Shown: positions 46,401 through 56,483 of the stretch, in pieces
How the letters are laid out: the number at the start of each line of letters is the position of its first letter
Position numbering within the stretch: position 1 is the stretch's first letter
Source: a bacterium
Lineage (GTDB): Bacteria; Zhuqueibacterota; QNDG01; JAFGCO01
NCBI GenBank assembly: GCA_016932575.1
Contig: JAFGCO010000063.1
Span: 1-64,000, forward strand
Direction of reading: 5' to 3'
Length of the DNA: 64,000 nt
The notes under the pieces: generated by a model
Database searches by the model: none
The model's input: only the letters and a program-made list of their open reading frames with translations
Told to the model about the DNA's origin: nothing
Translations under genes and position numbers: made by a program

Positions 46401-47874
46401 CAATGCTGTTGAAGCCACGCTGTGCAACCAGTGGAAAGCAGTTTTGATTATCGATGCTCCGAGTATTAACGATGATTTTTTTAAATGCGGAGGCAATTCC
46501 GTTAAAGCCATACAGCTGCAGGCGCGTCTATCGGCGCAATATCATATGAAGATTCAGGATATATATGACTGCCCCACAATTGCTCTCCTGGCTGAAAGAG
46601 TCACAAAAAAGCCGGAAGATTTCACTGTCTCTGCCAAATCGATAGCAAATAAGCTTGAAAGCATAGACCGGGAATCCCTGCAGTCATCTCTGGGACCAGC
46701 CATACGGCAATATAAAAACAAAGTGCATCAGGAACTCCCCGATAAAATGACGAAACCTGATTATCCGGAAAATATTTTCTTTACGGGTGCCACAGGATTT
46801 TTAGGGGCACATCTGTTTTATGACTTGCTTCATTTCACCCGGGCGAATATTTATTGTCTTATTCGGGGGCCGGAGGAGAAGGTAATTGAACAACGCTTGA
46901 AAGACACATTGGCTTTTTATTTTAATACAAATATCGGCTCTCAGTTCAGCAGTCGTATTAAGCTATTTGCAGGAGATATAGGGCAAGAAAAGTTCGGACT
47001 GGATTTGGATCAATATCATCGGGTGGCTTCGGATGTGGATTGTATTATCAATACTGCGGCCAATGTCAAGCACTTCGGTCCGGTCGAATCGTTTTCAGGA
47101 CCCAATGTGGCTGGCGTGTCAGAATTGCTGCGGCTAATGTCAATGGGACGTTCAAAGATTCTGCATCATATATCGACAACAAGTGTGGGCATGGCCTATT
47201 CGGATCGCGATCAAAGCATACTTTTTACGGAATACCATGAAAATGAACAGTTATCTCATGAGAACCCATATATCCATTCCAAGCTTCAGGCGGAAAATCT
47301 GATATTTCAGGCAAGAAAAAACAATCTGGATGCAAGAATCTACCGTGTTGGCAATCTGGTCTTTCATTCCAAAACCGGGCAATTTCAGAAAAATATTCAA
47401 GACAATGCCTTTTACCAGGCCATACGGGCATTATTACTTTTGGGTATGATTCCCGATATTCCCCGTCTGCCGCTTGAATTTTCTCCTATTGATGCTGTCA
47501 GCAGTGCATTAATGAAGCTGTTTTTTCAAAAAGCATATTTTCAAAAGACCTTTCATGTTTATCATCCTGATATGATAGAAATTGGAAAACTGGGGAACTG
47601 GTTCAATCAATGGAATCCGGACATCCGTGTTTTACCCGGAAAATTATTTTTCGATGAATTGTATCGGATGATCGAGAAGAATGGTCAATCTCTCTCTTTT
47701 CATGCAATCCTTCAATATTTTCAAATATTAATCCGTAATGACGTGACTCATTGTATCCCCAGTAACTATAAAACGAATGTCATTTTGAAAAATTTGAATT
47801 TTCAATGGCCTGTCATCTGTGAGGACCATGTTTTCAGAATGCTCAAGCATGGGCGTTCTGTTAATTTTTGGTGA
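43492..47874 (+). CDS. Nonribosomal peptide synthetase, one module with terminal reductase: C-A-T-R
   Basis: 1460 residues. Condensation domain 1-450 opens LPLTPMQEGILFNYL and has FHHIILDGWS; the PMQEGILF start is typical of DCL condensation domains, which accept a D-residue donor and so fit the E domain of the preceding protein. Adenylation about 480-970 (YTSGSTGEPKGVMVEH, VYGPTEDSV, YKTGD); by-eye pocket D-A-F-T-C-G-V-V-V, again hydrophobic. Carrier Ser1003 (GGNSVKA). From about 1094 a thioester reductase: TGATGFLG (NADPH site), ISTTSVG and the catalytic pair in NPYIHSK. There is no thioesterase. The product is released by reduction as an aldehyde, or an alcohol after a second reduction. 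Confidence 0.93.
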   Translation: MNNSAKIQHILPLTPMQEGILFNYLQSPNSEAYFEQTAFNIHGDIDMETVFHSFEIWVKRHDIFRTLFIYRDVEKPKQIVLHHRKCTVFFNDLSSEDETGIGALIEAYQKQDRKRGFDLSRDMPIRLAVFRIGKEIYRFIFSFHHIILDGWSFGLLMSEFFEIYQPLRQNQKVHCEKNHSFRQYVLWLQKQNFNHAYAYWTRYLNDYENPVKLPGRMTTRYSSSSYDRQVKDIAFTRAVCQSIQELTRTNQITLNTFIQAIWGILLQRYNNTDDVVFGTVVSGRHAEIDNIDRTVGLLINAVPVRVTASPQMTVTDLFQAIHTRYAASSQYDFCSLSEIQSRSGFSGDLINHVLVFENYMKADVVKAFLGDTHEFPFYISDVSLFEQTNYDFNLLVIPGERLQIKIIFNAKIFSSQTIERILGHFRKTVQEVLKNPKIKIHMLDILPDTEKKQLMQNFQAETVNMPPFKPLQCWFEEQAEKSPDRTAVCDESGEITYGELNTLANQWAWYLKELGIGPEVIAGVFMERSIDLIVGMLAVLKAGGAYLPLDISTPKARVKKILRSSRMKCMLTQASHVDKISSEIPIVIIDHVKDISGYSVENPPVSAEAGHLMYVIYTSGSTGEPKGVMVEHGGFHNLLCNLNYLFHLSPEDRCSQVASPSFDAMGFEIWPCFTNGSELYFVPGHICKDPIQIFQWIKDNNITFSFQVTAISELLISMDWPDSSCLRILCTGGDRLKKYPPRNLPFKLYNVYGPTEDSVVTSCCEIHACDSKFYTPPIGYPLNDHFIYILDNFKRIQPIGCEGELFIGGAGLARGYINDEKLTKQKFIQIPIFKNGRLYKTGDIVSWLENGALEYIGRKDFQVKIGGHRIELGEIESLLMNMPGIQDCVAHVMQNDSGIVSLGAYYSADRIYEYKDLKSYLQKELPIYMVPDYFFQLEQLPYNTNGKIDRKMLPKPRRLSSGPKNRQGPRNAVEATLCNQWKAVLIIDAPSINDDFFKCGGNSVKAIQLQARLSAQYHMKIQDIYDCPTIALLAERVTKKPEDFTVSAKSIANKLESIDRESLQSSLGPAIRQYKNKVHQELPDKMTKPDYPENIFFTGATGFLGAHLFYDLLHFTRANIYCLIRGPEEKVIEQRLKDTLAFYFNTNIGSQFSSRIKLFAGDIGQEKFGLDLDQYHRVASDVDCIINTAANVKHFGPVESFSGPNVAGVSELLRLMSMGRSKILHHISTTSVGMAYSDRDQSILFTEYHENEQLSHENPYIHSKLQAENLIFQARKNNLDARIYRVGNLVFHSKTGQFQKNIQDNAFYQAIRALLLLGMIPDIPRLPLEFSPIDAVSSALMKLFFQKAYFQKTFHVYHPDMIEIGKLGNWFNQWNPDIRVLPGKLFFDELYRMIEKNGQSLSFHAILQYFQILIRNDVTHCIPSNYKTNVILKNLNFQWPVICEDHVFRMLKHGRSVNFW

Positions 47875-47917
47875 TTTTTGTTCGTGTATGATAAAAATTC
47901 TCATCGTTATTGCATAT

Positions 47918-47946
47918 TTGACTTGCAATTTTCAATAAATTTTATT
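47918..47946 (+). promoter_or_regulatory. Possible promoter for the TonB receptor-YfiR-kinase operon
   Basis: TTGACT (47918-47923) and TTTATT (47941-47946) are 17 bp apart, about 75 bp before the receptor start. The -35 is good, the -10 poor and in AT-rich DNA. Confidence 0.35.
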
Positions 47947-48019
47947 AATAAATAAATAATATTATCGATCTTCCTTGATCAGCATAGCAATTTTAAATCA
48001 TCATCGGAAGGAGGGGAAG

Positions 48020-50200
48020 ATGGAGCGTAAGAAATATTTTGCGGGATTATTTGCTCTGATAATGTTTTTTACGGGATTTATCTTCTTTGCAAGAGCCGGA
48101 TGGAAAGATAGCGTTCAGCCGGAGGAGCTCTTTGCCATGTCTCTCAGAGAGCTGATGGATGTAGAAATGGAAATTGTAACTGCAGGAAAAATCCCTGAGA
48201 AAATCGGAGAAGTACCGGCCAGTGTTGTTCTGATCGAAAGGGAAGATATTGAAGCCACCGGTTTTCAAACTCTGGCCGATGTGTTGAGCCATATTCCCGG
48301 GCTTTTCCCCATTGATGATTATTCCTATGACGGTGTCAATTTCGGAGTGCGGGGATTCTGGACCGGTGTTGTCAACCGCAATATTATTATTCTGGTAAAC
48401 GGAGTCAATCAATTGTCGGATTACGGTGCCAATTTTCCCCTGAATAAAATCAATGTACCAGTGGAGGCCATTGACCGGATTGAAGTGATCCGGGGTCCAA
48501 TGTCCGTGGTTTACGGTACAGGCGCGTTTTTCGGTGTGATCAATATAGTCACAAATGAAATCAATAAAGGCAATACTGTCAGTCTGTTTTCGGTTTCAGG
48601 CGGTTCGCAGGGTCAAAAAAAGGCGGTTTTGAGGATTTCGGATAAAATTGAAAGTTTTCAATATGTGGTCAATGCATCGATTTATCAAACAGAGGGTCCG
48701 GACGTTCCTTTTACAAAATTAATGAATCATCCAGAAAGTTTGGTGAATTATAATCTGTCAAAAGATCATACCACTCACAAACAACTGGAGAATGTTAAAA
48801 AATATTTCAATGTTTCCGGAAGATCGGATCAAATATTTTTTGATTTCAGTTTTGCTCAGACGGATAAAGAAATATATATGGTATATCCGTCCTATTCCGA
48901 CGGATCACTGTTTACTTCGACGGCTGTGAACATGGCTATCGGATATAAAAGACCATTTAATAAGTTCATTTCACTGAATTCAAGATTGAGTTATCATTAT
49001 GCGCGGTATGGAGTTGACTGGAATTTTTTTATGGATCATTTTGATATGCAGCAATTCCTTGGAGAATCCGCATATGAGTTCGAATGCAATATCAATTATC
49101 ATGCAAATGACAAACTCGATATTACCACCGGCCTGCAATACCGCTCTTCTTTAGATATTGATAATACAGTGAGCGCTCCTTCCATAGGTGACCCGGGTAT
49201 GTTGCATACGCGATTTTATCTATATGACGACTCGAAAATAATCACACGCGCTTTGTTTTCTCAAGCCAATTTCACACCAATCAGCCGGCTCAAAGTCGTT
49301 GGGGGACTCCGGTTGGAACAAATGCCGGATCACAGTATCGGATACAGCCTGGCCCCTTCAGAAGCCGGCCAGCCGGCTTCTGTCAGTCAGCTCAAATACA
49401 GCTATAATACATGGGAAGCCATTCCCAGAGCGGCAGTGCTTTACAATATCAATAAAAACAATATTGTCAAATTGTTGTATGGCGAAGCGATCAACCGGCC
49501 TTCATTCCAGCAGTACATCGATAATTTCTTGGGCATTCAAAAAAGTCTCAAACCAGAAAAGATTAAAACCTATGAAATAAATTACATGGTATCGTTGTTC
49601 TCAGGTTTTACCGCAGGCATTAATATCTTCAGAAATGAAATGACGGACCTGCTCAGCCGTGATCAGGGTTTCAACCCAGGCTATTACTCCTTCTTTTCAA
49701 ATGTGGGTAAAATGAGAACACATGGCACTGAAATCACAATTATCGCGGAATCCGTCGATAAAAAACTCAATGTTGAAGCCAGCATTACATATCAGCAAAC
49801 CGAAGATCAACGACAGCCGGATATTGATGTGGCCTATTCGCCCAACTGGCTGGGATATCTCAAGGCCACGTACAAACCGATGGAAAATTATACATTCTCC
49901 CTGACTGCCCGATATGTGGACCGCATGCTGCCGTACTGGGATTCAAGTCCGTTGGATACATCAAATTCTGAAAGTCCGCCTGTAGGCCGCATAGGAGATT
50001 CCGTCAAAGGGTATGTCAATGTGGGTGCGAATTTCCGTGTGGATCATTTATTGAATACGAAATGTTATTTGAATATTCGCGGTTCAAATCTTCTGAATAC
50101 TGAGATCTATTATCCTACCTTTACAAACAACCGATGGGCAGATCGGGGGACTTTAGGAGAACCGCGAACATTTCTGGTTACGTTCGGAATACAATATTAA
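48020..50200 (+). CDS. TonB-dependent outer-membrane receptor
   Basis: 726 residues from ATG 48020, with AAGGAGGGG just upstream; the TTG at 47975 is rejected. Signal peptide residues 1-26. An N-terminal segment MSLRELMDVEMEIVTAGK precedes the plug domain (PASVVLIEREDIEATGFQTL, LADVLSHIPG, NVGVRG-like NFGVRGFW, RIEVIRGPMSVVYGTGAFFGVINIV). A beta-barrel runs from about residue 190 to the end, closing with FLVTFGIQY. This SLRELM...VTAGK type commonly sits with YfiR and sensor kinases, as it does here. It may import or sense a small ligand such as the peptide of the adjacent NRPS (inference from position). The next gene is 24 bp downstream. Confidence 0.9.
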   Translation: MERKKYFAGLFALIMFFTGFIFFARAGWKDSVQPEELFAMSLRELMDVEMEIVTAGKIPEKIGEVPASVVLIEREDIEATGFQTLADVLSHIPGLFPIDDYSYDGVNFGVRGFWTGVVNRNIIILVNGVNQLSDYGANFPLNKINVPVEAIDRIEVIRGPMSVVYGTGAFFGVINIVTNEINKGNTVSLFSVSGGSQGQKKAVLRISDKIESFQYVVNASIYQTEGPDVPFTKLMNHPESLVNYNLSKDHTTHKQLENVKKYFNVSGRSDQIFFDFSFAQTDKEIYMVYPSYSDGSLFTSTAVNMAIGYKRPFNKFISLNSRLSYHYARYGVDWNFFMDHFDMQQFLGESAYEFECNINYHANDKLDITTGLQYRSSLDIDNTVSAPSIGDPGMLHTRFYLYDDSKIITRALFSQANFTPISRLKVVGGLRLEQMPDHSIGYSLAPSEAGQPASVSQLKYSYNTWEAIPRAAVLYNINKNNIVKLLYGEAINRPSFQQYIDNFLGIQKSLKPEKIKTYEINYMVSLFSGFTAGINIFRNEMTDLLSRDQGFNPGYYSFFSNVGKMRTHGTEITIIAESVDKKLNVEASITYQQTEDQRQPDIDVAYSPNWLGYLKATYKPMENYTFSLTARYVDRMLPYWDSSPLDTSNSESPPVGRIGDSVKGYVNVGANFRVDHLLNTKCYLNIRGSNLLNTEIYYPTFTNNRWADRGTLGEPRTFLVTFGIQY

Positions 50201-50224
50201 TTATTAAATTAATAATGAGAAGGG

Positions 50225-50803
50225 ATGAGCAGAAGATTTAATTACAAGTCACAAAGCAGAAAACGGGTGATTCTCTGCTTTTTGTTTATGCTGTTTGGTG
50301 AAATCATACCCGGTTTCTCACAGCCGAGTGAGTATTTGTTAAAAGCTGTTTTTATTGAGAAATTTACTCGTTTTATTGAATGGCCTGAGTGTCATCAATT
50401 GGAAGATTCCTCAAAATCATTCATTATCGGCATTTTGGGTGAGAATCCTTTTGACGTGAATTTGGCAGCGCTGTATAAAAACCAGAAAATTAAAAATAAA
50501 CCTGTTGAAATCCGGCATTTTAGGCAAGTTGACAATATACGTGGATGTGATTTGCTGTTTATCTCAAAGTCGGAAAAAAACCATATTCAGCAGATTGTGG
50601 ATTATCTGGACGAAAAACCAGTACTGACAGTGGGTGATTCGGATGCTTTATCTGGAAAAGGTGTGATTATCAACATGTTTGTTTCTGATAACAAGATACG
50701 TTTTGAAATCGACGAGAGGGCGATGAACAGAGCAGGATTTCGTGTAAGTTATTTGTTGCTGAAAGAAGCGGTTATTGTCAATTCAAATCGAGACATGAGA
50801 TGA
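50225..50803 (+). CDS. YfiR/DUF4154-family periplasmic protein
   Basis: 192 residues with a signal peptide ([21 protein letters not shown], about residues 12-32, cleaved near FSQ). The mature part begins with the family signature [18 protein letters not shown] and continues with [28 protein letters not shown] and INMFV. In Pseudomonas YfiR is a periplasmic repressor of the membrane cyclase YfiN. Here it lies between a TonB receptor and a kinase with a comparable periplasmic sensor domain, so it may relay receptor state to the kinase. Its stop overlaps the kinase start (ATGA). Confidence 0.88.
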   Translation: MSRRFNYKSQSRKRVILCFLFMLFGEIIPGFSQPSEYLLKAVFIEKFTRFIEWPECHQLEDSSKSFIIGILGENPFDVNLAALYKNQKIKNKPVEIRHFRQVDNIRGCDLLFISKSEKNHIQQIVDYLDEKPVLTVGDSDALSGKGVIINMFVSDNKIRFEIDERAMNRAGFRVSYLLLKEAVIVNSNRDMR

Positions 50804-52143
50804 GAATTCTGCATAATATCCCGATCAAGTATAAAATTGTGATTATCATTCTGTCCATTACCTTACTGGTTATTGGGTTGGGTTTTTACATCGGGATGTT
50901 TCATTATGAGCGGAATTTAAAAACCGATCTGATTCATAATATGGAAGTGAATGCCAAGCTGATCGGGGAATATTGTGTCACACCTCTGGCATTTAATGAT
51001 TCTAACGGCGCGGAAAGAGTGCTAAGTAAGCTTCAAGCCATTCCTTTTGTTGTTTACGGCGGAATATTTAATGAACAGGAAGACATATTTGCTTCCTATA
51101 AAAAATTGGAAGAAATTACTGATCCTCCGTTTCCGGTGTACGGTAATAAACATATCTTTGACGGTCGTTATCTTCATGTGATTCAACCCATTGAATATGA
51201 AAATATATTATATGGTCATATTTATCTGGTCGGCTCGTTGGCTTCACTGAACAAAAAAATTCAAGAAGCAAAAACCTTTATGATTGCTCTTTTCGGTGTT
51301 TTAATCCTCTTTAGTTTTATCCTGGCGATCAAACTGCAAAATTTGATCTCTCAACCGATATTAAAGCTTGCGCAGGTTACTGAGCAGATCTCCAATGAAG
51401 CGGATTTATCCATGCGGGTCAAGAAAAAAGGATCCGATGAATTGGGGCTTCTTTATGACGGTTTTAATGCCATGATGGAACAGTTACATCAGCGGGAATT
51501 GGAGCGTGATCGAGCAGAGGAGGAGATTAAATCATCTTTGAGAGAGAAAGAGGTGATGCTCAAAGAAATTCATCATCGGGTAAAAAATAATTTACAGATA
51601 ATTTCAAGCCTGCTCAGCCTTCAATCCAATCATGTTCATGATGATAATGCATTGGCCATGTTTATCGATTGCCAGAATCGTGTGCGATCCATGGCTCTTG
51701 TGCATGAGAAACTTTATCATGCTCCCGATCTGGCCAGCATCAATTTTTCCGATTATGTTGAAACGCTGATTATGGGTCTGCAAACCACCTATCGTTCTGA
51801 TTTTCACCGTATTCAATTTGATATTGATATCATTGATGTCGCGCTGGCCATAGACCAGGCCGTACCATGCGGATTATTGATACATGAACTGGTGTCAAAT
51901 TCAATCAAACATGCTTTCAATTCGCATGCTGAAGGGCTTATTCAAGTGAAGCTTCGCAAGAATGACAACGGCGATTTATGTTTGTCTGTCCGGGATAATG
52001 GAGAGGGGATTCCGGAGGATATGGATTTCAGGAATACGGATTCTCTGGGATTGCGATTGGCAGTTGTACTGGCGGAAAAACAGCTTAAAGGTTCCATTAC
52101 ATTGGATAGAACCAGCGGAACGGCGTTTTATATACATTTTTAA
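50800..52143 (+). CDS. Membrane sensor histidine kinase: CHASE8-like sensor, HAMP, HisKA_2, HATPase
   Basis: 447 residues. Membrane helices at about 12-30 and 158-178 flank a periplasmic domain of the YfiN N-terminal type (CHASE8: [29 protein letters not shown]). A HAMP domain follows ([23 protein letters not shown], about 187-235), then the HisKA_2 phospho-acceptor [18 protein letters not shown] near 265 and an HATPase ([24 protein letters not shown]). The stop at 52143 overlaps the convergent cytochrome gene by 4 bp. No response regulator is adjacent; HisKA_2 kinases often signal to distant single-domain regulators. Translation is coupled to YfiR by the ATGA overlap. Confidence 0.9.
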   Translation: MRILHNIPIKYKIVIIILSITLLVIGLGFYIGMFHYERNLKTDLIHNMEVNAKLIGEYCVTPLAFNDSNGAERVLSKLQAIPFVVYGGIFNEQEDIFASYKKLEEITDPPFPVYGNKHIFDGRYLHVIQPIEYENILYGHIYLVGSLASLNKKIQEAKTFMIALFGVLILFSFILAIKLQNLISQPILKLAQVTEQISNEADLSMRVKKKGSDELGLLYDGFNAMMEQLHQRELERDRAEEEIKSSLREKEVMLKEIHHRVKNNLQIISSLLSLQSNHVHDDNALAMFIDCQNRVRSMALVHEKLYHAPDLASINFSDYVETLIMGLQTTYRSDFHRIQFDIDIIDVALAIDQAVPCGLLIHELVSNSIKHAFNSHAEGLIQVKLRKNDNGDLCLSVRDNGEGIPEDMDFRNTDSLGLRLAVVLAEKQLKGSITLDRTSGTAFYIHF

Positions 52144-55100
52144 AAATTCCATCCCTTTCTGACACGTACTGTCGCAGTAATACTCATTAGTAGCTGCAAA
52201 CCCATAATGATATAAATGACATTTGGCAGCGGTGATGCTTCACCTGCGGCATAAGAATGAATGCCGGACAAGTAGAAATTAACGCCAATATAGGTCATCA
52301 GAACGGTCCAGATACCGAGTGTCGAACCAATATTTATTGAGAGAACTACGGATATTCCCGATATCAGTCTTAGATGCAGAATGATTGCATAAGTCAGAAT
52401 CACGATCAATGTCCAGGTTTCTTTTGGATCCCAGCCCCAATAGCGTCCCCAGGATTCATTTGCCCATATCGCGCCCAGTAAATTTCCAATCGTGACCAAT
52501 GTTAAGCCTATGATCATCGATCGTTCATTGATCCAGGTCAGTCGCTGAATCAACCGAGTTGAATAATTGTTTTTTTCTGAAAAGCTGATCATTGTTAGGG
52601 TAAACATGCCCAGTATGGCGGATAGACTGAAAAATCCGTAACTTGCGGTGATGACGGAAACATGTGTAAGCAGCCAGTGTGATTTTAAAACCGGTATGAG
52701 GTTGGTGATTCCGGGATCGGCCCATGGCATATGTGCAGCCCTGAGAACACCACTCGAAAGAACAGCCGCCAAGGATATTGGAAACCGGCTATTTTTTAGA
52801 AAAATTACACCGGAAAACATGATGGTCCAGGTGATATAGATCATGGATTCATATTTATTGGTCCAAGGCGCGTGTGCTGAGGCAATCCATCTCAGGATAA
52901 GTCCTGTCGTTTGTAAACCGAATCCGATAAGCAACAATCCGGTCAGGATCTTACTGACGGTTTCGATGCGCCACTCCGGTTTTATTATGATGATGGTCAT
53001 CCAAACAAACAAGAGTATGCCGGACCATAGAAAATACGGAGAGAGCCGTTGAAATATATTTATTTCATTGTAAAAAATTTCTACGTCACGCCTAAGAATC
53101 GAGGGCAGGATGGCTTTTCCGTGTTTCTGCTGGTAAATGTCAATTTTATTAAGCAGCTGATCCGCCATAGACCATTGGGACGATCTGATGGCTTGTTTAT
53201 AGTCGTGGATCAGTGAACCGGTCAAAGGCTCCAGTCTTTCGTCTGTATCAGAAATCCATCGGTCCGGGTTTTTTGGCATGGGAAATAATCGAAATAGGCC
53301 GCCTGCTCTAATATACTGAATTAACTTTAACTGATCTTGAGTCTTTAAAACTGCTTTGTCCAAATTTGACCGGGAATGCTTTGAAACTGATTCGGCACGG
53401 CGAACCCAATTTTCCAACAGGAATTTCCCATTTTTTGAATAAAAAACCGATGGCGGAGCGAATTTTGATTTTGAAGATATTCCCAACCGGTTATTGATTT
53501 CAGTATGCACCAGAGGTATCATGGGTAAATTTTGAATTGATTCAGGGTGGGTATATACGAAGAGAATCCATTGACTCGGGGACAGACTTAATGCTTGCTC
53601 CGGATGATCAAGATCCCTAAGCAATTCCTTCGCCATTGAATGAACAGGTTTCATGCGGCCTCGTTCATCCTGAACCATGAGTTTTGTAAATTGACCGGCA
53701 TGGTGCGGATTGATGTAGAAATTGAAATCGACAGAATTTCGGGCATACAGATGATTAAGCGGGAACAGCAGAACAATCAATGTAAGCATAAAAACTGTAC
53801 GAAGAAGGCATCCTATTTTTTGAAATCGACTTTTTGGATTGAAGAGGTTGAGGAATAAACAGATCATCAGGATTGCATAACCGACATAGGTCATCGGCGT
53901 ACCCGGATCCCTTGCTACAGAAAGAATGGAGCCTTTTTCGTCTTCATCATAAGACGTCTGGTAAAAACGGAATCCATGATATTTCAGTATATGATTCATA
54001 TAGATACGGTAAGACTTTTCAACTTCGGATTCAGAATCGATTATGGTAACCTGACTTTCATATGTAGAGGGCATTCGGGATCCGGGATATCGTTCGATGA
54101 TGAAATCGTTTAATCGAAGCTGGAATGGCAATGTTGTGACTAGGGATCCGTAGGTGAAAGCAAATTCTGTCCCATCAATAATAATTTTCTCAGGCACCCC
54201 TTCCATGTCAGGTCCTCCGAAAAGGGTGACCTGATGCGTTTTTGATTTTCCCGAAATGTTCAGGATAATTGCGCTGTAAGATTCAGTACCCGAAAAATTA
54301 TTTTCAACGGGCACAGCAGTAATCATGCCATGAGGAGTGTATGAATGCAATGCAAAGCGCACATTTTTCTGCTGAAACAGCAGTCCAGATTCCAGCATAG
54401 TCGATTGATTGACCGGAAGAAACATATGTTTTCTGTTTTTCATGTCGATCACGGAAAGTGCTTCGTTCGATCGGATTGTGGGCTGATTGTTTATTAAGGT
54501 TATAGAAATATATGTATCTTGAAATGTCTTTGGTTCTTCAAATGCGAATAAAATTTGATCGATTTTTTCATGCTCTCCGGGGCGGAGATATAGCGGGACA
54601 GGCCGATCATCGTCCAAGCTGACTGTCAATGTGATCACAGGACCGCCTTGAAGGTTTTCGACAACATTCGGAACCGCTTTTGGCAGATATTGATTGAGAT
54701 GAATATGCAGGGATTTAGATCCGGTTTTGATTGATTTTTGCCAGGGATTGTCAGTCATGGCAGAAAGCATGAGTGGAAAAGTATTTGTTTCTGTTTTATC
54801 ACCCTTGGTTGCTTGAATGCTTAAATAGGCTTTATCTGATAGAAGCCTGCCTGTTGTTTCGCCTTCACGGAAATGCAGGAGTCCCCGGTATCCTGAATAT
54901 CTTGTGATCGCGGCTCCGATCAGGATGAGTATAAATGCCGTATGAAATAATCCGATAAGCCATTTTTCCCTGCGCCATAATCGAAAACGGATGATGTTGG
55001 CAATAAGATTTGTTAACAGGAACAGATACAGCACTTCCAGCCATCGGGAATTGTAAATCAGGGCACGGGCAGTTTGTGTATCATATGTATCTTCTATAAA

Positions 55101-55184
55101 TGTGGCAGCTCCAAGTGCAACTGCATAAATTCCCGAGAGTATGATCATGAACTGCATCGAAAAGAAAAAACGGATTATTTTCAT
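52140..55184 (-). CDS. Cytochrome c biogenesis protein, ResB-CcsA fusion (System II)
   Basis: 1014 residues. The N-terminal part (1-470) is ResB-like: two early helices, a third with [21 protein letters not shown] (broken here), [11 protein letters not shown], a large periplasmic domain ending [14 protein letters not shown] and a closing helix. A second soluble segment (about 500-720) carries [12 protein letters not shown]. The C-terminal part (about 725-1014) is CcsA/CcmC-like, with the haem-handling WWD-type motif [17 protein letters not shown] and His ligands in flanking helices. Such fusions transport haem and attach it to periplasmic c-type cytochromes, so the organism makes c-type cytochromes. 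It is 60 bp downstream of the ECF sigma gene on the same strand and probably shares its transcript. Confidence 0.92.
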   Translation of the reverse strand: MKIIRFFFSMQFMIILSGIYAVALGAATFIEDTYDTQTARALIYNSRWLEVLYLFLLTNLIANIIRFRLWRREKWLIGLFHTAFILILIGAAITRYSGYRGLLHFREGETTGRLLSDKAYLSIQATKGDKTETNTFPLMLSAMTDNPWQKSIKTGSKSLHIHLNQYLPKAVPNVVENLQGGPVITLTVSLDDDRPVPLYLRPGEHEKIDQILFAFEEPKTFQDTYISITLINNQPTIRSNEALSVIDMKNRKHMFLPVNQSTMLESGLLFQQKNVRFALHSYTPHGMITAVPVENNFSGTESYSAIILNISGKSKTHQVTLFGGPDMEGVPEKIIIDGTEFAFTYGSLVTTLPFQLRLNDFIIERYPGSRMPSTYESQVTIIDSESEVEKSYRIYMNHILKYHGFRFYQTSYDEDEKGSILSVARDPGTPMTYVGYAILMICLFLNLFNPKSRFQKIGCLLRTVFMLTLIVLLFPLNHLYARNSVDFNFYINPHHAGQFTKLMVQDERGRMKPVHSMAKELLRDLDHPEQALSLSPSQWILFVYTHPESIQNLPMIPLVHTEINNRLGISSKSKFAPPSVFYSKNGKFLLENWVRRAESVSKHSRSNLDKAVLKTQDQLKLIQYIRAGGLFRLFPMPKNPDRWISDTDERLEPLTGSLIHDYKQAIRSSQWSMADQLLNKIDIYQQKHGKAILPSILRRDVEIFYNEINIFQRLSPYFLWSGILLFVWMTIIIIKPEWRIETVSKILTGLLLIGFGLQTTGLILRWIASAHAPWTNKYESMIYITWTIMFSGVIFLKNSRFPISLAAVLSSGVLRAAHMPWADPGITNLIPVLKSHWLLTHVSVITASYGFFSLSAILGMFTLTMISFSEKNNYSTRLIQRLTWINERSMIIGLTLVTIGNLLGAIWANESWGRYWGWDPKETWTLIVILTYAIILHLRLISGISVVLSINIGSTLGIWTVLMTYIGVNFYLSGIHSYAAGEASPLPNVIYIIMGLQLLMSITATVRVRKGWNF

Positions 55185-55244
55185 AATGACTCGCAGTGAT
55201 ATTATACAGAATTATATTTTCAAATCATGATCCCCTGGCTGGTT

Positions 55245-55811
55245 CTATTCTTCCTGCAGACATCGCTTCAGCATTTCGCGGGCGCGAAAGATGCGTGCTT
55301 TAACAGTGCCCAGCGGGATTTTCATCATTTCACTGATCTCTTCGTAGGATCGTTCTTCCTTGTGCCTCAATATAATCACTTGTTTATATCTTTCAGGCAA
55401 GCACCCAATGGCCTCATTGATCTGTTTTCGTTTTTCTGCAAATAGTATTTCCTTTTCAGGGCTGGTGGAATCGTCCCTGATTTCCTGCTGAACCTGACCT
55501 TCTTTGGTCTTGATAGGTTTGTCAAGGGGATAGGTTTTTAATTTCTTTTTCCGGATGGAATCGATGCAGTTGTTGAAGGCAATTTTATAAAGCCACGTGG
55601 AAAATGCGAATTGGTCATTATAACTGTCCAGTGCATTGAATGCTTTAATAAATGTTTCCTGGACAAGATCTTCAGTTTCCTCCCTGTTCTTGACCATCTG
55701 ATATATCATGTTGTATATACCGCGCTCGTATCGCTTGAGAAGAGCTTTATATGCTTTTTCATCGCCCTGTATGGCGCGTTTTATATTTTTCTGAATTTCT
55801 TCCGTTTGCAC
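55245..55811 (-). CDS. ECF (RpoE-type) RNA polymerase sigma factor
   Basis: 188 residues from a GTG start (AGGA eight bases upstream on that strand). Region 2: YERGIYNMIYQMVKNREETEDLVQETF with FSTWLYKIAFN. Region 4: LPERYKQVIILRHKEERSYEEISEMMKIPLGTVKARIFRARE, a complete helix-turn-helix (cited in pieces across the domain). The length is normal for RpoE-like factors. No anti-sigma gene follows; the next gene on the strand encodes ResB-CcsA. Target promoters are unknown. Confidence 0.93.
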   Translation of the reverse strand: MQTEEIQKNIKRAIQGDEKAYKALLKRYERGIYNMIYQMVKNREETEDLVQETFIKAFNALDSYNDQFAFSTWLYKIAFNNCIDSIRKKKLKTYPLDKPIKTKEGQVQQEIRDDSTSPEKEILFAEKRKQINEAIGCLPERYKQVIILRHKEERSYEEISEMMKIPLGTVKARIFRAREMLKRCLQEE

Positions 55812-55980
55812 AATGCGTCCTGAAATAAATTCAACTGGTTACCCTTTGATAATCAGATACAGGGATTCCTGAATGATTGATTTCGTAATAAATGATAATC
55901 TTTTGAAAATACAGGAAATTTATCCGGGAATCAAGAATTTTTTCTTGCAAATCGCATAAGAATTGATTTTATTGATTTAA

Positions 55981-55997
55981 ATGTCATTCAACGACAT
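55981..55997. promoter_or_regulatory. Inverted repeat ATGTC-N7-GACAT in the divergent sigma/AcpS region
   Basis: Short 5-7-5 palindrome about 60 bp before acpS and 170 bp before the sigma gene, next to the AT-rich TATATAA at 56001-56007. Possible operator; the arms are short, so chance cannot be excluded. Confidence 0.25.
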
Positions 55998-56057
55998 GTT
56001 TATATAAAGTGTTCCAGCTGGTTTTTTAATGATTTGATTTTTAACAGGTTACTTATT

Positions 56058-56429
56058 ATGATCCGTGGTGTTGGTGTTGATCTTGTCGAAAAATCAAGAG
56101 TCGAACGTGCATTAGAGCGTTTCGGAGACCGTTTTGCCCGCCGGGTTCTGACAGAACTGGAGTGGTCGCTTTGTCAAAACAAAGGGGATTCAACCGGATC
56201 TGTTGCGGCGCGAATTGCTGCCAAAGAAGCAGTGTTTAAAGCGCTGGGAACTGGCTGGGCAAAAGGTGTTGGCTGGCATGATGTCGAGGTAGTCAATGAC
56301 AGTCAGGGCAAACCTCTGATCCGGCTTTACGGTGAGGCAAGCCGGCGAGCCGACGGATTCAGATTGCATTTGTCGATTTCTCATGCACGGGAATCAGCCG
56401 TTGCATTTGCAGTCATGGAGGAAGTTTAA
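56058..56429 (+). CDS. acpS: Holo-[acyl-carrier-protein] synthase
   Basis: 123 residues from ATG 56058; the in-frame TTG at 56034 would add a prefix foreign to the family, which begins at MI.G.G.D. Motifs: GVGVDLVEKSRVERAL (Mg2+ Asp) and AARIAAKEAVFKALGTG (Glu and Lys), ending LSISHARESAVAFAV. Transfers phosphopantetheine to the fatty-acid ACP. The usual neighbour Nnr follows 54 bp later, a common pairing. Confidence 0.95.
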   Translation: MIRGVGVDLVEKSRVERALERFGDRFARRVLTELEWSLCQNKGDSTGSVAARIAAKEAVFKALGTGWAKGVGWHDVEVVNDSQGKPLIRLYGEASRRADGFRLHLSISHARESAVAFAVMEEV

Positions 56430-56483
56430 TTGGCGGCTGAAATATGTAATCGGTGATCGCGTGTTTGATTCAGGAGAATTCAT

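Noticed and set aside
30038-47874. Idea that the KamA/ATP-grasp cluster supplies beta-lysine to the NRPS
   Set aside because: LapA and antiporter genes and a 356-bp gap separate them, and both adenylation pockets look hydrophobic with no residue suited to a lysine side chain. Not excluded, but unsupported.
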